Shown: positions 1-12,240 of the stretch, one piece after another
Numbering within the stretch: position 1 is the first letter of the stretch
Layout: every line of letters begins with the position of its first letter
NCBI GenBank assembly: GCA_023055505.1
Contig: JALIRH010000008.1
Span: 1,240,001 to 1,304,000 of the forward strand
Source: Callipepla californica brunnescens
Lineage: Eukaryota > Chordata > Aves > Galliformes > Odontophoridae
Length of the DNA: 64,000 bases
Direction: 5' to 3'
The notes under the pieces: model-generated
Database searches by the model: none
What the model saw: only the letters and a program-made list of their open reading frames with translations
What the model was told of the DNA's origin: nothing
Made by a program: the position numbers and the translations under genes

Positions 1-700
1 AGTCATCAACAAATGTGCTGAGGATGCACTCTGCTCCTGCATCCAGATCAGTGCTAAAAACACTAAGCAGAACTGGACTTAGAACAGAGCCCTGGGGATC
101 ACCACTGGTTCCCAGTTCAGCCAGGCCCATCTTTTGTTCTAATTGTGGCAGAGTGGGATTGCCTGCTGCTAGATATTTAAAATGTGGTTCTTCCAACTAT
201 CCTGGACTCCTTAAACTTTCTAATGCTAATTCACAGGGAACACTGCTAACTAACTTCCTGAGAAGCTTAATGTCCTGGGAAGCAAAATCTGCTGACCTTT
301 TTTTCTCCTTATACTAATGATTTTGAATTCAACTAGTTCATGTTCACTGTATCTAGCCACTTACCATCTCCTCTCCACAAGACCTTCCCTATTCTCAAAT
401 AACAGATATGGGTGGACACCTTCCTAGTTGTCTCACTCAGTATTCATGACAGGAAATCATATTTTGGAATTTCCCGGACCTGCTTGTCACAGCAGTATGG
501 TACTCCCAGTCTGTGTCTGAGGATTTGACATCTCCCAGAATGGTGAGGGCAATGACCCAGAGGTTTCTCTCATTACCTATAGAATAGTTCATCGTGCTAC
601 TCTAGAACTATTCTGCCTCTGCATGTTCTCCAGCCAACAAAGAACTTGGAGTGAATCTGCCCTCTCTGTTCTTGGTGAATCGTAGCACAGGCCTTGCTAC
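1..700 (-). mobile_element. CR1 LINE fragment (ORF2 region), antisense
   Basis: Two stretches read as antisense CR1 ORF2. One is around 85-125 (the 'acagagccctggggatcacc' type block). The other is around 525-600 (block containing 'catctcccagaatg' and 'cctatagaatagttcatc'). The copy is decayed and its right end is uncertain. It continues beyond the left edge of the window. Confidence 0.55.
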
Positions 701-845
701 TTCAAAAGGGTGTGAATGTGAAATAGCCCACCACATTCTGAGCTACATGGGATACTTGTTGTCTCTGGAGAATAAGACTAACAGCTGGTGTTTCCTAAAC
801 TGGACCTTTCAGTAGCAGACTGTGGTCTTCAGGTGCTTGGTTTTT

Positions 846-950
846 AGAATCATAGAATCATAGAATCACCAGGGTTGGAAAAGACCTACAAGATCATCCA
901 GTCCAAATGTTCACCCAAATCACCAATAGTTTTCTCTAAACCATTATAAA
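846..950 (-). mobile_element. CR1 LINE 3' end, antisense
   Basis: It starts with the reverse-complement octamer tail (tagaatcatagaatcatag) and continues with the typical 'gggttggaaaagacctacaagatcatccagtcc'-type CR1 3' UTR. It is a 5'-truncated copy of about 100 bp. Confidence 0.9.
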
Positions 951-3900
951 CTTGAACTTATTCTTCTGTCTTCATGGCCAAACACGGAATTATATCAAAC
1001 ACATATTTTGCCTGCTGCTCGTTTTTAGCCATCTTCCCACAGCAGGTGCTAGTAAAGCATCTTCATCTATGTGAAGTCTCCTGGCCTAAAACATAGTACA
1101 ACTCCTAATGGGTTCTCAAAATGCAACAGTTGTATTGTTTTAAGTCTAGGTAATTGCTCCAGGTAAGAAGCTCTGATATCTACCAGTATCTTTTGTTCCC
1201 TTGAAAATAGATGTTGGGCTCCTCCTTCGACTTTTCTGAGCCTCAGTTCTTCTGAGAGCAGTGTATTAAATGGATGATAGTCCAAATAGGAAATAGGACC
1301 TTAGAGGACACAGTGAGCATGTGCTGACTTTGATATGCAAGTTTGGATGTCTTGATTAAGCTTCTCAAAGTTGTACAGACAATCTTGAGCTCAATTTTTT
1401 GGATCTCTGAGCTGGAGGCATGTGGCCCTTATTCATCAGAGAATCCTCACAGCCACAATATCATAAAACTATATGAGCCAATATGTCCTGACTCGTACAG
1501 ATGGCATCATGTACAGCTTTCTGCATCTACCTGTATGGATGTGAATTAACTTGTGTGCCTTGTGCCAAGACTTCAGACTATCAGGAAGCACTAGTAAGAG
1601 AGTTGCATCTGAGATTCCTCTTTCCTCCACTTTGAAGACAACAGTAGAACAAGGTGATGTTTGAAGTATCATTTTTGCAATTACTCCTTGAACCATTTGG
1701 ATTTTGCAGGCAAAAACAAGACAATCATAGTCTGGCTGAAAGAGGGAAACAATCTGCTGGAGGTGAATGCCAAGTCTGAAGGTCTCAGATGACTGTGTCC
1801 TTTACATGGAATTGTTATCTTTATCCTTTGCAGCCCCCCCACCTTGCTCTGTTTTCATTCTCAGGAGGTCTTTTAGATATTGGAGCTTTAGGAGCTTTAC
1901 AGCAAGGTGTCGTTACAGCCAGCTCTGGATTCCCATTCTGGCTAGGGCATGAGGATGGAAGAGTGGCCTCATGACCCAATATGATGGGTTTTTAGCTGGT
2001 AATGAAATGATTGGTCACAATGAAGTTTAGCAGTTTCAGTACTGGTCTGATAGTAAATATTGGATTGGAAATAAGAGTTGGTGTTGCTCCAAAGAGCTGC
2101 ACAGTGATCCTAAGAGTTAAGTTGCCAGGGTGTATCAGAGTCGTCTACAGACTGCAATAGCTGAAACGTCATGGGTTTTGCTTGCAGAAGGAGATACCCA
2201 GTGAAAATGTTTTGCAGGCATATGTAGGAAAACCAAGTGTAGGCTTTATGGATTGGCATATTATGGAATCCATATGTAATCCTGTGAGAGTGTTTATGTT
2301 TAGGCTTTTCTTTTAAATATGCAGTCAACAAGACAAATAGGTACTGCCTTTCTGCTTTGGTAACAATGGTAAAACCAGATATGGCCAAGATGCTGGCATA
2401 GCTGTACTTCTGGTACCCAGTGCACTGCAGGATAGCCAAGCCAGCAGCTGACAAACTTGATGGAAATGCCATTTCTGCCAGTCCATGCGACAGTGGAGAC
2501 CCTGACTAACGTCTCGATGAAGCAGGGGCCTGCAGGGCAGCGTCCAGTTAATCAAGTTAGTAATTATCACTATGATGGTGATCAGACAGTTGAAACAGAG
2601 CAATAGGATAAAAAGTTTGGGATTGGTCTTGGAGTTTAGAGAAGTCACGAGAAGGAAAACAGGGAATAGTTTGGAGGGCACCCAGGGGAGCAGCAAGGGA
2701 TGAGAAGGAGCAGCTTTAGCGTCAGAGGAGGAGGCAGTGTTTCAGAGCCTGCATGTGAAAGAGGCAGCAGTGCCTCAAGAAAGTTTTGTCAGCCCAGTTC
2801 TGAGGAAAGCACGGAGGGGCTTGTTTGAACTTTGAATTACCTGTGCAAGAAAAAGGGGCAGCAACAAGAAAAGTGGTGTGACGAAAGTGGTGCTGAGCTT
2901 TGGCTGCAGAGGAGTTCCCTGCACTGTGGCTGCACAGTTTGTCTCAGAGCTCTCAACTCCCTCAGGATTTCTGAAGAAATGTTTTTCATCCTTTATGACT
3001 TATTCCTGCCACATGCACAGCCATATGACTGGTACAGTGGACCTGGTGCAATAAATGAGCAAGGCTGATCAACATACTCCTTCTGCAGAGAAATGTTTGG
3101 ACACTAGGGACTAAACAGAGTATTCAGGAGAGCTGTGGAGACCCACCAAATAACTGATCCCATCAGAAAAATGGAGGAAGTGTGTTCTGGAGTACTGTTG
3201 CATAACCTTGCACGCTTTTACATGCTGTGTTCTGATTTACATTGCACTTTAGAGGATTATTACCCTGTGTTGAATTTCAGCTTCGATGTACGTCACCTGA
3301 AGTTGAATGTTTGAGCAAGTGGAATTCTGGCAGAGCATTTGTGACTTATGCTGATGTGCTCCAAAGCTGTTTCCCTCATGCACAGCTCTCCCCTGTGCCT
3401 CCATGTCAGCAATGCAGCCTGCTTATAGAGAGCAGCAGGTGTCAGAAGTAAGGGCCGAGATTGGTTTGAGCTGAAGCTCTTTCCACACTGACTGCTGTGT
3501 TGCAGTTTGTGCTGTGAAGCTCAGGAAGGAATGAGGAATTCAGTCTGGAGGGGGATGCAAGAGGCATTGTGTCAGTGTCATCGGAAAAAAGCTGGGAAGA
3601 AAACTTGCTAACGCCGGTGTGGTGTTAGAAGGCCGGTATCCCTTTGTTCCTGTGATACATACCAGGCAACTTGACAAATCAAAGATACACTTTCAGATTC
3701 AGGTTCAATGTTTGATAAATTAAGACACACATGTAATACATCTGTATATATATTCATTCATTTCTAAGAGCTCATTCACTTATGCTGATGTCCCTGTGGG
3801 CATGTATGATAGGGGCCTATCGTGGTCATAGACCACCTACTTCCTTCCCTTTATTTCATCTTCCTCTTCATCACGGTGCCCTTTGGCCATCCTCCAGCTG

Positions 3901-4530
3901 TTTTTTCCCCAGTTTGTCAAATTTCCATTGCTTGTTACGCCATAATGAACAACTTTTTCTCTTGGTGCACTGTAACTCAAAACAGTATGTATAAAACCCA
4001 AGAAAAAGTCTTTGCACCTGGTGGATGCCAAGATAAAGGAGGCAAGGATCATTCAGAAAAAGAAGGCTGTTCACATACCAAGCAAAATTAAACTGGAAAG
4101 TGTTTGAAGAAGCAGCCATTAATTCCTTTTGCTAAACAATGTATTCTTGTTAAGGTCCTTAAGCTAATATATTGATCCCTATCGATAAACCAGTCTATAC
4201 CACTAGGCCTGACAGGTTTGCCAAAGGCTTCAGTTTCACTTCTACAGATTCCCGTATCTGATGCTGGGATAACTTGATTCAGCTGGGAATTGCTTGGCCT
4301 AGCAACCAGAGCCTTGTAGACCTACACTGCTGGGCTAGAGGCCTCACGGAATGGTTGAACATGGGAATGAGATTTCTGATGTGCCCCTGGCTAGCTGCAC
4401 CAGAGTGGGAGCCAGATCTGTGAGAAGTGTGCTCAGTGCACATCTCTCTGGTTCTTCTCAGAATATCCAGGAAAGGAATGCTGAAAAATGTAGATGCTTT
4501 AAAAACTGAGGGTGAGGGAGAAAGGTGGGT
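951..4530. other. Non-coding stretch, no feature recognised
   Basis: Only short open frames without family resemblance or supporting splice sites are seen. No CpG island and no clear repeat were recognised by eye. It is either upstream flank or the first intron of the gene starting to the right. Confidence 0.5.
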
Positions 4531-4771
4531 TTTTCTCTTTCTCTTTCTCTTTCTCTTTCTCTTTCTCTTTCTCTTTCTCTTTCTCTTTCTCTTTCTCTTT
4601 CTCTTTCTCTTTCTCTTTCTCTTTCTCTTTCTCTTTCTCTTTCTCTTTCTCTTTCTCTTTCTCTTTCTCTTTCTCTTTCTCTTTCTCTTTCTCTTTCTCT
4701 CTTTTTCTCTTTCTCTCTTTTTCTCTTTTTCTCTTTTTCTCTTTTTTTTTTCTTTTTTTCTTTTTTTTTTT
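4531..4771. repeat. (TTTCTC)n polypyrimidine microsatellite
   Basis: A near-perfect 6-bp repeat of TTTCTC runs from about 4534 to 4700 (about 28 units). It then degrades into CTCTTTTT units and poly-T up to 4771. The + strand is pure pyrimidine and the - strand pure purine. Long open frames here (Lys-Arg or Phe-Ser/Leu repeats) are artefacts of the repeat. Confidence 0.97.
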
Positions 4772-7299
4772 CCCCGAACTACACAGCTGTAGGACAATGA
4801 AGTACAGCTTTACTGTGTCAGAAAAACCCGATTCTCAGCTTCAGCCGATGAGAAGTCTGCGTCAAGAAGGCCCCGCTGAGCAGAGCTCTGTGGCCGGGCT
4901 CCCCCTGCTGCCGGCCGGGCTCTATACATCACAGGTCCTGGCTGGGCTGCCCATTTGCTGCTCGGGACTGAGATATTTTCCGAGCATCCACACTTGCTTT
5001 TCTGGTTTTGGGACTTGTTTGGGCAGGGATTTCTGCTTCAGTGGAGATGTGGGTTACTTTATTGTTGAGTCCTGGTGAACAGGATGAAATGCCTAGTCTT
5101 ACTTTCCTTGAGGCAAACTTGGGCTTCGAATCTAGCTCTAACAAAGGAGAAGCTGATGCATTAGCCTCAGAAGTGTGCCATGTCCTCAAATACTGTTTTC
5201 AAGGAGGAAATACCCTTGCAACAGGTTAAATAGAAGAAATTGAGAGAAGGCAGGACATGTCCATCAATGATGGGGACTTGTGAACTTTAAGAATGAGTAT
5301 CTATTTTTCCTTTTCCTGTTTTTTGTGTCAGCCCAAAAGAACAGTCCAAGTTTGAGAATCAGAATTTGAGAGGTGTAATGAAAAACTGTTAACCATCTTG
5401 TTCTCTTACTACTTTCTGTGGCTGGACCGTTTTCATTTGTTCTGCTTTCTGAAGTATGAGACAGATAATCTTGTCCCTTGCCCTCTTCCCAAGTGACATG
5501 AGGACTCTGGGAATGGGGGTGCAGCTGATCAAACAATTACACACCAAAGGGAATTCAGTTTTCTTTCCTGACACTCTCAGCATTCATTTCTATTTCTCAA
5601 CTTTGACCAGTAGTCTTATTTTATATTCTCCAATCTGAACAAATATTTCAAATCCAAGTGGCTTAACAAGGTTGTTCTTCTTCCCTGAGAGCTAACTACA
5701 GTTTGTGATTATTGTTTTTATGAAATCATAGTTCAGGCTGGAATTGCTTTTTTGCCTTTTTGCCCAGTAAAGCTCTATGAATTTGGAGATGTTGCCAGTG
5801 TAATTTTCTTCCCTAAGGAAACCTGATTTTTAGAAATCTGGCTTTGCATAAAGAAGTTATGTAACCAACAATTCTGCAATAAACATGCTGGGAGTTTATT
5901 AATTGCAGAAATCACAACATACCTGGTCTTGGCATATAATCTCAAGCTTTTGAAGTTTTCAAAGCTCTAGTCAAACATCTCTGAGTATGTACCTAATACC
6001 CAGTGTCTGATGTAGGAAGGCAAGAGCTTTTGGGGCAGAGCTGTAGGGCTTGAGCAGTGACTGAGGCCCTGAGGACTGCTTAATGCATTTCCATTTGTGT
6101 TAGTGCTTAAGCTGCAGAGCCATGCAGCAAAATATGACGGCCATGAACCTCGTATTTCTGATTCAACCTGCTTTTGGCATCATTGTATCATCACATTGTG
6201 ATCTTTACATAAAATGTTATCCTCTCGTAGGGATATGTGCCTTGGCCTTACATGAGATGGACCCCACAAGCAGAATGACAAAGGCATGAAAGGGTTGTGT
6301 TAGAAGTCACAGGGAAGGCACAACTTTTCTGTCATTTCTTCTGTGGCTGTGGGAAGCTCTGCATTTCATCATATGATGGCAACACATAAGTCATAAAAAT
6401 ATCATCTTGAAACTCTTAGAGGGTGGAGAATTTTAAGGATGTAGGGATATGGGACAAGGAATTTGTAAGGAAAAGAATTATTTTTTTTTTGCTGGATCAA
6501 GTTATGTATCTGGAAAAAAGAAAGATTTAAAAAGTCTGATTTTCTTTTCTAGCTAGAATAGAATGAGATTATTTAATTCCTTCTCCCCTGTGAGTACATT
6601 TGTGTGTTGTCAAGGGCAGGAGATGATGTTAATTGAAGCAGATACTCCAACTTTGCTATTGGTTTAGTGCTGACCACAGTATTTAAGGATGGAGTCTGGA
6701 AGAGTGTAGTCAGGCAGTGTTGCCATCTGCTTGTCCTGACCTTTTTCTTCTCTTTATAAAATCTTCTATACAGTTTTGGAGATAAAATACTCAGATGGAT
6801 GGTCTTAACATATGTGGTCTTTCTTTTATTAGATGTAGGGGAAAGGAAATGCAATAGCCTGAAACTCTTTTTATTTTCTTTCTTTTTTTTTTTTTTTGTA
6901 GTTCATGCAAAAGTTTGAACATATAAAGCAATAGCTGTAAGTATATGGTAATTTGATGAGTCTCAGGCAGAGCTTCTTTTATTTCATTACTTGAAATGTA
7001 TGCCATTGCTTGATTAGAGGAACCCAACCTGGCCCTGAAATTGCCCACATTCAGAACAAAGTGACCATCTTGATTATTAGAACTAAAACAGCTTCAGAGA
7101 AAAGCCCTGAGGAGCCATACTCCTTAGTGCCAATAGCAGGGGAGACGTGCAGACTGCATGCACCAACCTGGTCATCACCACAGCCCCAAAGTAAAGCCAC
7201 AGGTATCTCAGAGTTGAACAGCTCTGGGGGCTGCAAGAATGAGAGCTGACAGGTGGCTCCAGGCACTAGCCTCCTGTGCTTGGCTTTTGTTCACCTTCC
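4772..7299. other. Non-coding stretch
   Basis: A small GC-rich patch at about 4870-4925 follows the microsatellite. Poly-T runs lie near 6481 and 6885. Nothing else was recognised. Confidence 0.45.
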
Positions 7300-7897
7300 A
7301 TATCCTGGATTGTATCTAGAGAAGGGTGTTTGTGGGAAGTGATTCTGTCCCTCTACTCTGCTCTCATGAGACCCCACCTGGAGTACTGTGTCCAGTTCCA
7401 GTTTCCCAACACAAGAAGAACATAGAGCTGATGGAGCAGGTCCCAGGGAATACCATGAAGATGATCAGAGGGCTGGAGCACCTCCCCTGTGAGGACAGGC
7501 TGAGAGAGGGGGGCTTTTCATCCTGGAGAAGAGAAGGCTCAGAGGGGACCTTATAGCCTCCTTCCAGGACCCACAGGGTGTTCACAGGAAAGCTTGGGGG
7601 TGCCTTTTTATAAGGGCAGGTAGCAACTGAACAAGGATAAATGGCTTTAAACTGGAAGAGGGTAGATTTAGACTAGATATTAGGAAGAAACTCTTTACTG
7701 TGGGAGTGGTGAGACACTGGAGTAGGTTGCCCAGGGAGATTGTAAATGACCCCTCCCTGGAAACACTCAAGGCCAGGCTGGATGAGGCTGTGAGCAACCT
7801 GGGCTAGAGAGAGGTGTCCCTGTCTACAGCAAGGGGTGGAATGAGGTGAATATAAAGGTCCATTCCAAGCCAAACCATTCTATGATTCTATGATTCC
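7300..7897 (+). mobile_element. CR1 LINE 3' portion
   Basis: The copy carries the ORF2 C-terminal coding remnant (the 'gagtactgtgtccagttcc' block, then 'gaggacaggctgagag') followed by the CR1 3' UTR. It ends in the tail 'attctatgattctatgattc' at 7897. It is 5'-truncated and interrupted by small indels. Confidence 0.93.
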
Positions 7898-10800
7898 AGT
7901 TATGAACATGAAGGTGGCCAAGAGAAAACAGTAACAACACAAATAATCCTCTTACACATGGAGAGGAGGGTGCTGTACTTTAAACTAACCTTGGGAACTT
8001 GCAGAAGCCCCATTAGGAGACAAGCTTTCCATGGAGGTTGATCTTTTAAACAAAGAGATGGCTCTTCTATTTCTGGTATGTGTATCAAGCATGGCTAAGT
8101 CAAATTATGCAAGAATATTGGCCTTACTTGTTGCATTGGGCTGATGTAAAGATAGTCTGGGGGTAGGGTCCTCCAGGGTAGAGAATAGGAACAGCTGTGT
8201 TTCCGAGGGATGTGGAGATCCCGTGTGCAGCTGCTAAGGGTGTGAGCACACTGCTGGGCCCTGTGCTCTAAATTAGAGGTGAGTTTGGAGCTTGGTAACT
8301 CTGCCGTGAGCCAATTATGAGTCTGTGTCTGGGCAGTTTCCTCTGATCTGTCACTGCTTTCTGGTGAAGGATGGAGCAAAATCTCAGTCTGGGGAGTACA
8401 AAGTCATTTTCCTTTCTCTGGTTGCTCTTGAGGGGCATCTCTTCATGTTCTAGCAATCTTGTCCAGCTCTATTCTGTACCTATTCTTATTACTTATCTTC
8501 TTTCATCCTCTGAAGGGTTCCCTTGTGAGAAACTCCCTTAATTTCCCAGTACAGGTTGCATAGCACTGTCACTGGGAAACCTCACCCAGTAAATCTTGTA
8601 TGAGCTTTAACATTTCTACAGGGCAACCCTCTTGCATGCAAACATGAAGTGGGATTTTCTCTACTAGCATAAAATCTTCCATTAGCCACAAGCCCTCCTA
8701 TAGAGAATCTCTGATCCAAACTTTTGATTGAAAATTGCAGGTTGAAACTCCTGGAGGGCCCTTCCAGCGCTTCAGGTCTACTTCCATGGGTAGTTTGGAG
8801 ACAGAGACAGTGGGAAGAGAGTTGTGGAAGACATGCATTTGTGTGTTGTTTGTAAAACAGATGGGTTTGCATATGCTGTGTAATGAAACTGCTGAGAGGT
8901 GATGAGCAGGACGCATTACAGCTTCAGATCTTCAGTGCTTTAGAGAAGCTGTGCTCATTTGAAGCAACAAAAAATATGGTTTAATGTGCCTTTAATTGAA
9001 GCAGTGACAGTGAGGATACAGGAGAAATTGAGGGTACCATTGCTCCCTGGACTGACGCAATGCACACCTTCCCATTTGTGCTAAGAACTGGACTTTGGGC
9101 TGACTGTTCTTGAAACATATTTCTATATGACAACCTGATGTGTCTGAAGGTCCTTAAAAAGATGTGCTGCAGCCATGGTGTAAGGTTGGGTCACTATTCT
9201 GGGAAAACAGAAATGAAGATAAATGAATGCATTCAGTGTTCATTGTTTGGTGATGCTATCAAAGTGGAAGACTGTATTCCACAAATCACAGACTTCATCC
9301 TGAAAGGGCTGGTGAGTAAGACCTTCACAATCCAGTGGGAGCCATAACATGTCCTTATGCTTTGGAACTGACTCCTTTTCTGAGAAGGGTTTAAATGTGA
9401 GCACCCCACTTGGTATGTGTTAATTTTGAGAAAGGCTGAACATTGTGCATTGCCAAAAAGAGATAGTCCTGTGAACCCATTCTTAAGTATGTCTGTTGAT
9501 TTAAGCACGTTTATCGCATGATTTATAAAGTACATGCTGTATTTGGTTAGTCTCCTGGATTCAGTGTGGTAATTTGTGTTGGATTATTACCTAAGTGTTC
9601 TATAAATAAGACCTGCTTCCCTCACTGAGCTGTCCTGATTAATTATTATGAGAGCACTAATTGATTTGGCAATACTCCCTGCTGTTGCTGAACATTATCC
9701 AAACCTCTCCTGTGTTTGCATTGTTGTGGCTTAAAATGTGGATGACGCAGCTAAACGCCAAGTCAGCACATGCTTCAGGCAGTCTGAATAGAGTAATGCT
9801 TTTGTTTTTTCCTGAGAGAATAAAGTAAGAATAGTTACACGGTTGCTCACAGAGGTGGGAAGGCTCCTCACACTCTTGGTTCTCAGGGGCTCTGAGACTG
9901 TCATGAAGATGGAAAAGAAAATATTGATCCATGGATCACTTTTCTGGCATAGATCACCACCCTGAAAGCCTGGCAGTCACCTTTGGCCTCTGACCCTTAC
10001 AGTACTGAGAATCAAAACAATGGGTGCATTGCATACAGTATGTGTTATCTGTCCAATGGTTGGTTTGATGTACAGTTATCGTCTCAAATAGAAGAAAGAA
10101 AGAAACAAACAAAACTGCTACACATTTAAGTTATGTGAAACTTCAGAGTCAGGGGCTCTGGAAAGAAATGTTGCAGGAATAAATGTTCCACATCTCATCC
10201 TCTGGGAGCTCTAGGAATAAAGTGAGAGCCAAAACTTCCTTCAGAAGTTGGAAGTGAGAGCTACATGTATACCTGATCACAGGGGTACCAGAATTAGAGA
10301 CTACATTAGAGACCAGCTGTGTTCTGGTGCTTTAATTTTGATGCTAATCTTGATAAATCTTGATGTTAACTACTGATACACTGATGCAGATTCACACTGT
10401 GTCATGTTCCAAACAGAAGCATTATGGCACAACACAAAGCAAGCCAAGGTAACGTCAGAAGTCTGGCAGAGCCCAACTGAATTAAGTTATTTAAACCGTC
10501 ATGTGTCCCACAGGAGAGGTTAAGTTAGAATGCTGTTGATACATGCACTTGAGTCGTGAAGCTTTCTGCCTTGGAAAGAAGCCAGTGGGCAGGAGTGCAA
10601 GGGGCAGTTAGGGCACAGGAAAACATGCATTGCGTTTCACAGAGCAAGTCTCCACTTGTTCCAAGTTCAGTGCTGCAGACTTTGTGTGAGTTCTACTGTA
10701 CAGCAACAAACCTGAACATTTGCCCAGCTGAAGATAAGTGGTACTATTTCTAACGCCATAAGTGTTTAAATTTGACATGTCCTTAAAATTGGATGTGGTT

Positions 10801-11714
10801 CACTGGGAAAAAGAGACCCCAAGCAACCCCCTCACAATTCTTTTTTTTTTCTTTGTAAAGTAGTAACAGAAGGGGCTTCTCACCCGACCTAGGAGGTCTC
10901 TCAGCTATTCCTGGTTCTGCTGAATCACATTTTTGGTAAGAAGTCATCATTCAAAACCAGTGAAGCGCATGATGAGTAATGAAAGATTGTCTAAAAGCTT
11001 CTAGGTGAGACTGTTGGAGCCACACTCACTGCCTCATCAGAGAGCTGTGCTAGGGAGCGGCATGTTTATTGCGGTAGCTCAGCGAAATACAGCTGGTGAA
11101 GAGTAATGTTTTACGGGGGCAATCATCTGCATTGAGCTTGCCATACCATGTCTATCTCTGAGGTGTTTAATGATCACTTTGCACACGGGGTCCAACAGCC
11201 ACTGAAGAATTGGAACAATGAGCTTTACCTGCAGAGGTAAGTAGGAATCGGATTAACACAGCTCTTCCTGAGCAGCAGGATGAAACTGATGATCTGATCC
11301 ATTTGTTTCTTATTCTCAGTGAGGGACACGCAACTTGTGCAGGCTTGTTGCTGCCACCTTTGTTTGATGCTGTGCCATACACCCATGAACCACTTAACAG
11401 ACATTGATCTTCACAGCAGTATAACTCTTCTAGGGGTTCAGCACCATGCATTTACAGTCTTGAAACTGATGGAATCTGTGTAATCATGAAATAATTGGTT
11501 CAGATTTTGAGCTCAGACAACTGAACTGATACAGTAATGTAGGAGCTCCTGGATTCACAGTCATGCAGGAATAAAACTGAACTGGCCTTCTTTTATGCTT
11601 CCACTATGGTGAGTGGTGTTTTTCCCAGGAAGTTCATTTCATTATTATTGAATACTTTGACATCTGGTATGAAAAGCATTTTGGGACTGAAGAAGTGCAT
11701 CATACTGTTGTGTA
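7898..11714. other. Non-coding stretch
   Basis: Scattered ORFs of 60-100 codons occur on both strands with no recognisable family. A short poly-T lies near 10842. No CpG island, exon or repeat was identified by eye. Confidence 0.45.
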
Positions 11715-12240
11715 TGTGTTCTTCACCTCAAGTACTGTATCCACTTCTGGGACCCTCACTACAAGAAAGTCATCGATGCCCTGGAGTGTGTCCAGGGAAG
11801 GGCACTGAAGCTAAGAGGGGTCTGGAGGAGTCTTATAGTGAGCGGCTGAGGGAGCTGGGATTGTTCAGTCTGGAGAAGAGGAGGCTCAGGAGTGACCTCA
11901 TTGCTTTCTATAACTGCATGAAAGAAGGTTGTGATGAGGTGGGGGTTGGTCTCTTCTCCTGGGTAATTAACAATAAGATGAGAGGGAATGACCTCAAGCT
12001 GCACCAGGGGAGATTCAGAATGGATGTAAGGAACAATTTATTCTCCAGGTGTGTGGTCAGGAACTGGAACAGGCTGCCCAGGGAGGTAGGTCGGGGAGTC
12101 ACCATCCCTGGAGGTGTTCAAAAAATGTGTAGATATTGTATTAAGGGACAGAGTTTAGTTGGGAAATACTGGTGGTAGGTGAACAGTTAAACTGGATGGT
12201 CTTGGAGGTCTTTTCCAACCTTGGTGATTCTGTGATTCTT
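11715..12240 (+). mobile_element. CR1 LINE 3' portion with open ORF2 tail
   Basis: The 190-codon frame across 11606-12178 is the C-terminal end of CR1 ORF2 with a random 5' extension. It includes the FSLEKRRLRSD and NRLPREVGRG blocks. The copy ends with 'ggtgattctgtgattctt' at 12240. It is one of the less decayed copies here but lacks the reverse transcriptase core. Confidence 0.92.

Noticed and set aside
4279..4797. Long Lys-Arg or Phe-Ser/Leu repeat proteins on both strands
   Set aside because: They are the hexamer microsatellite read in different frames; no flanking gene structure.
11606..12178. 190-codon ORF as a novel gene
   Set aside because: It is the C-terminal end of CR1 ORF2.
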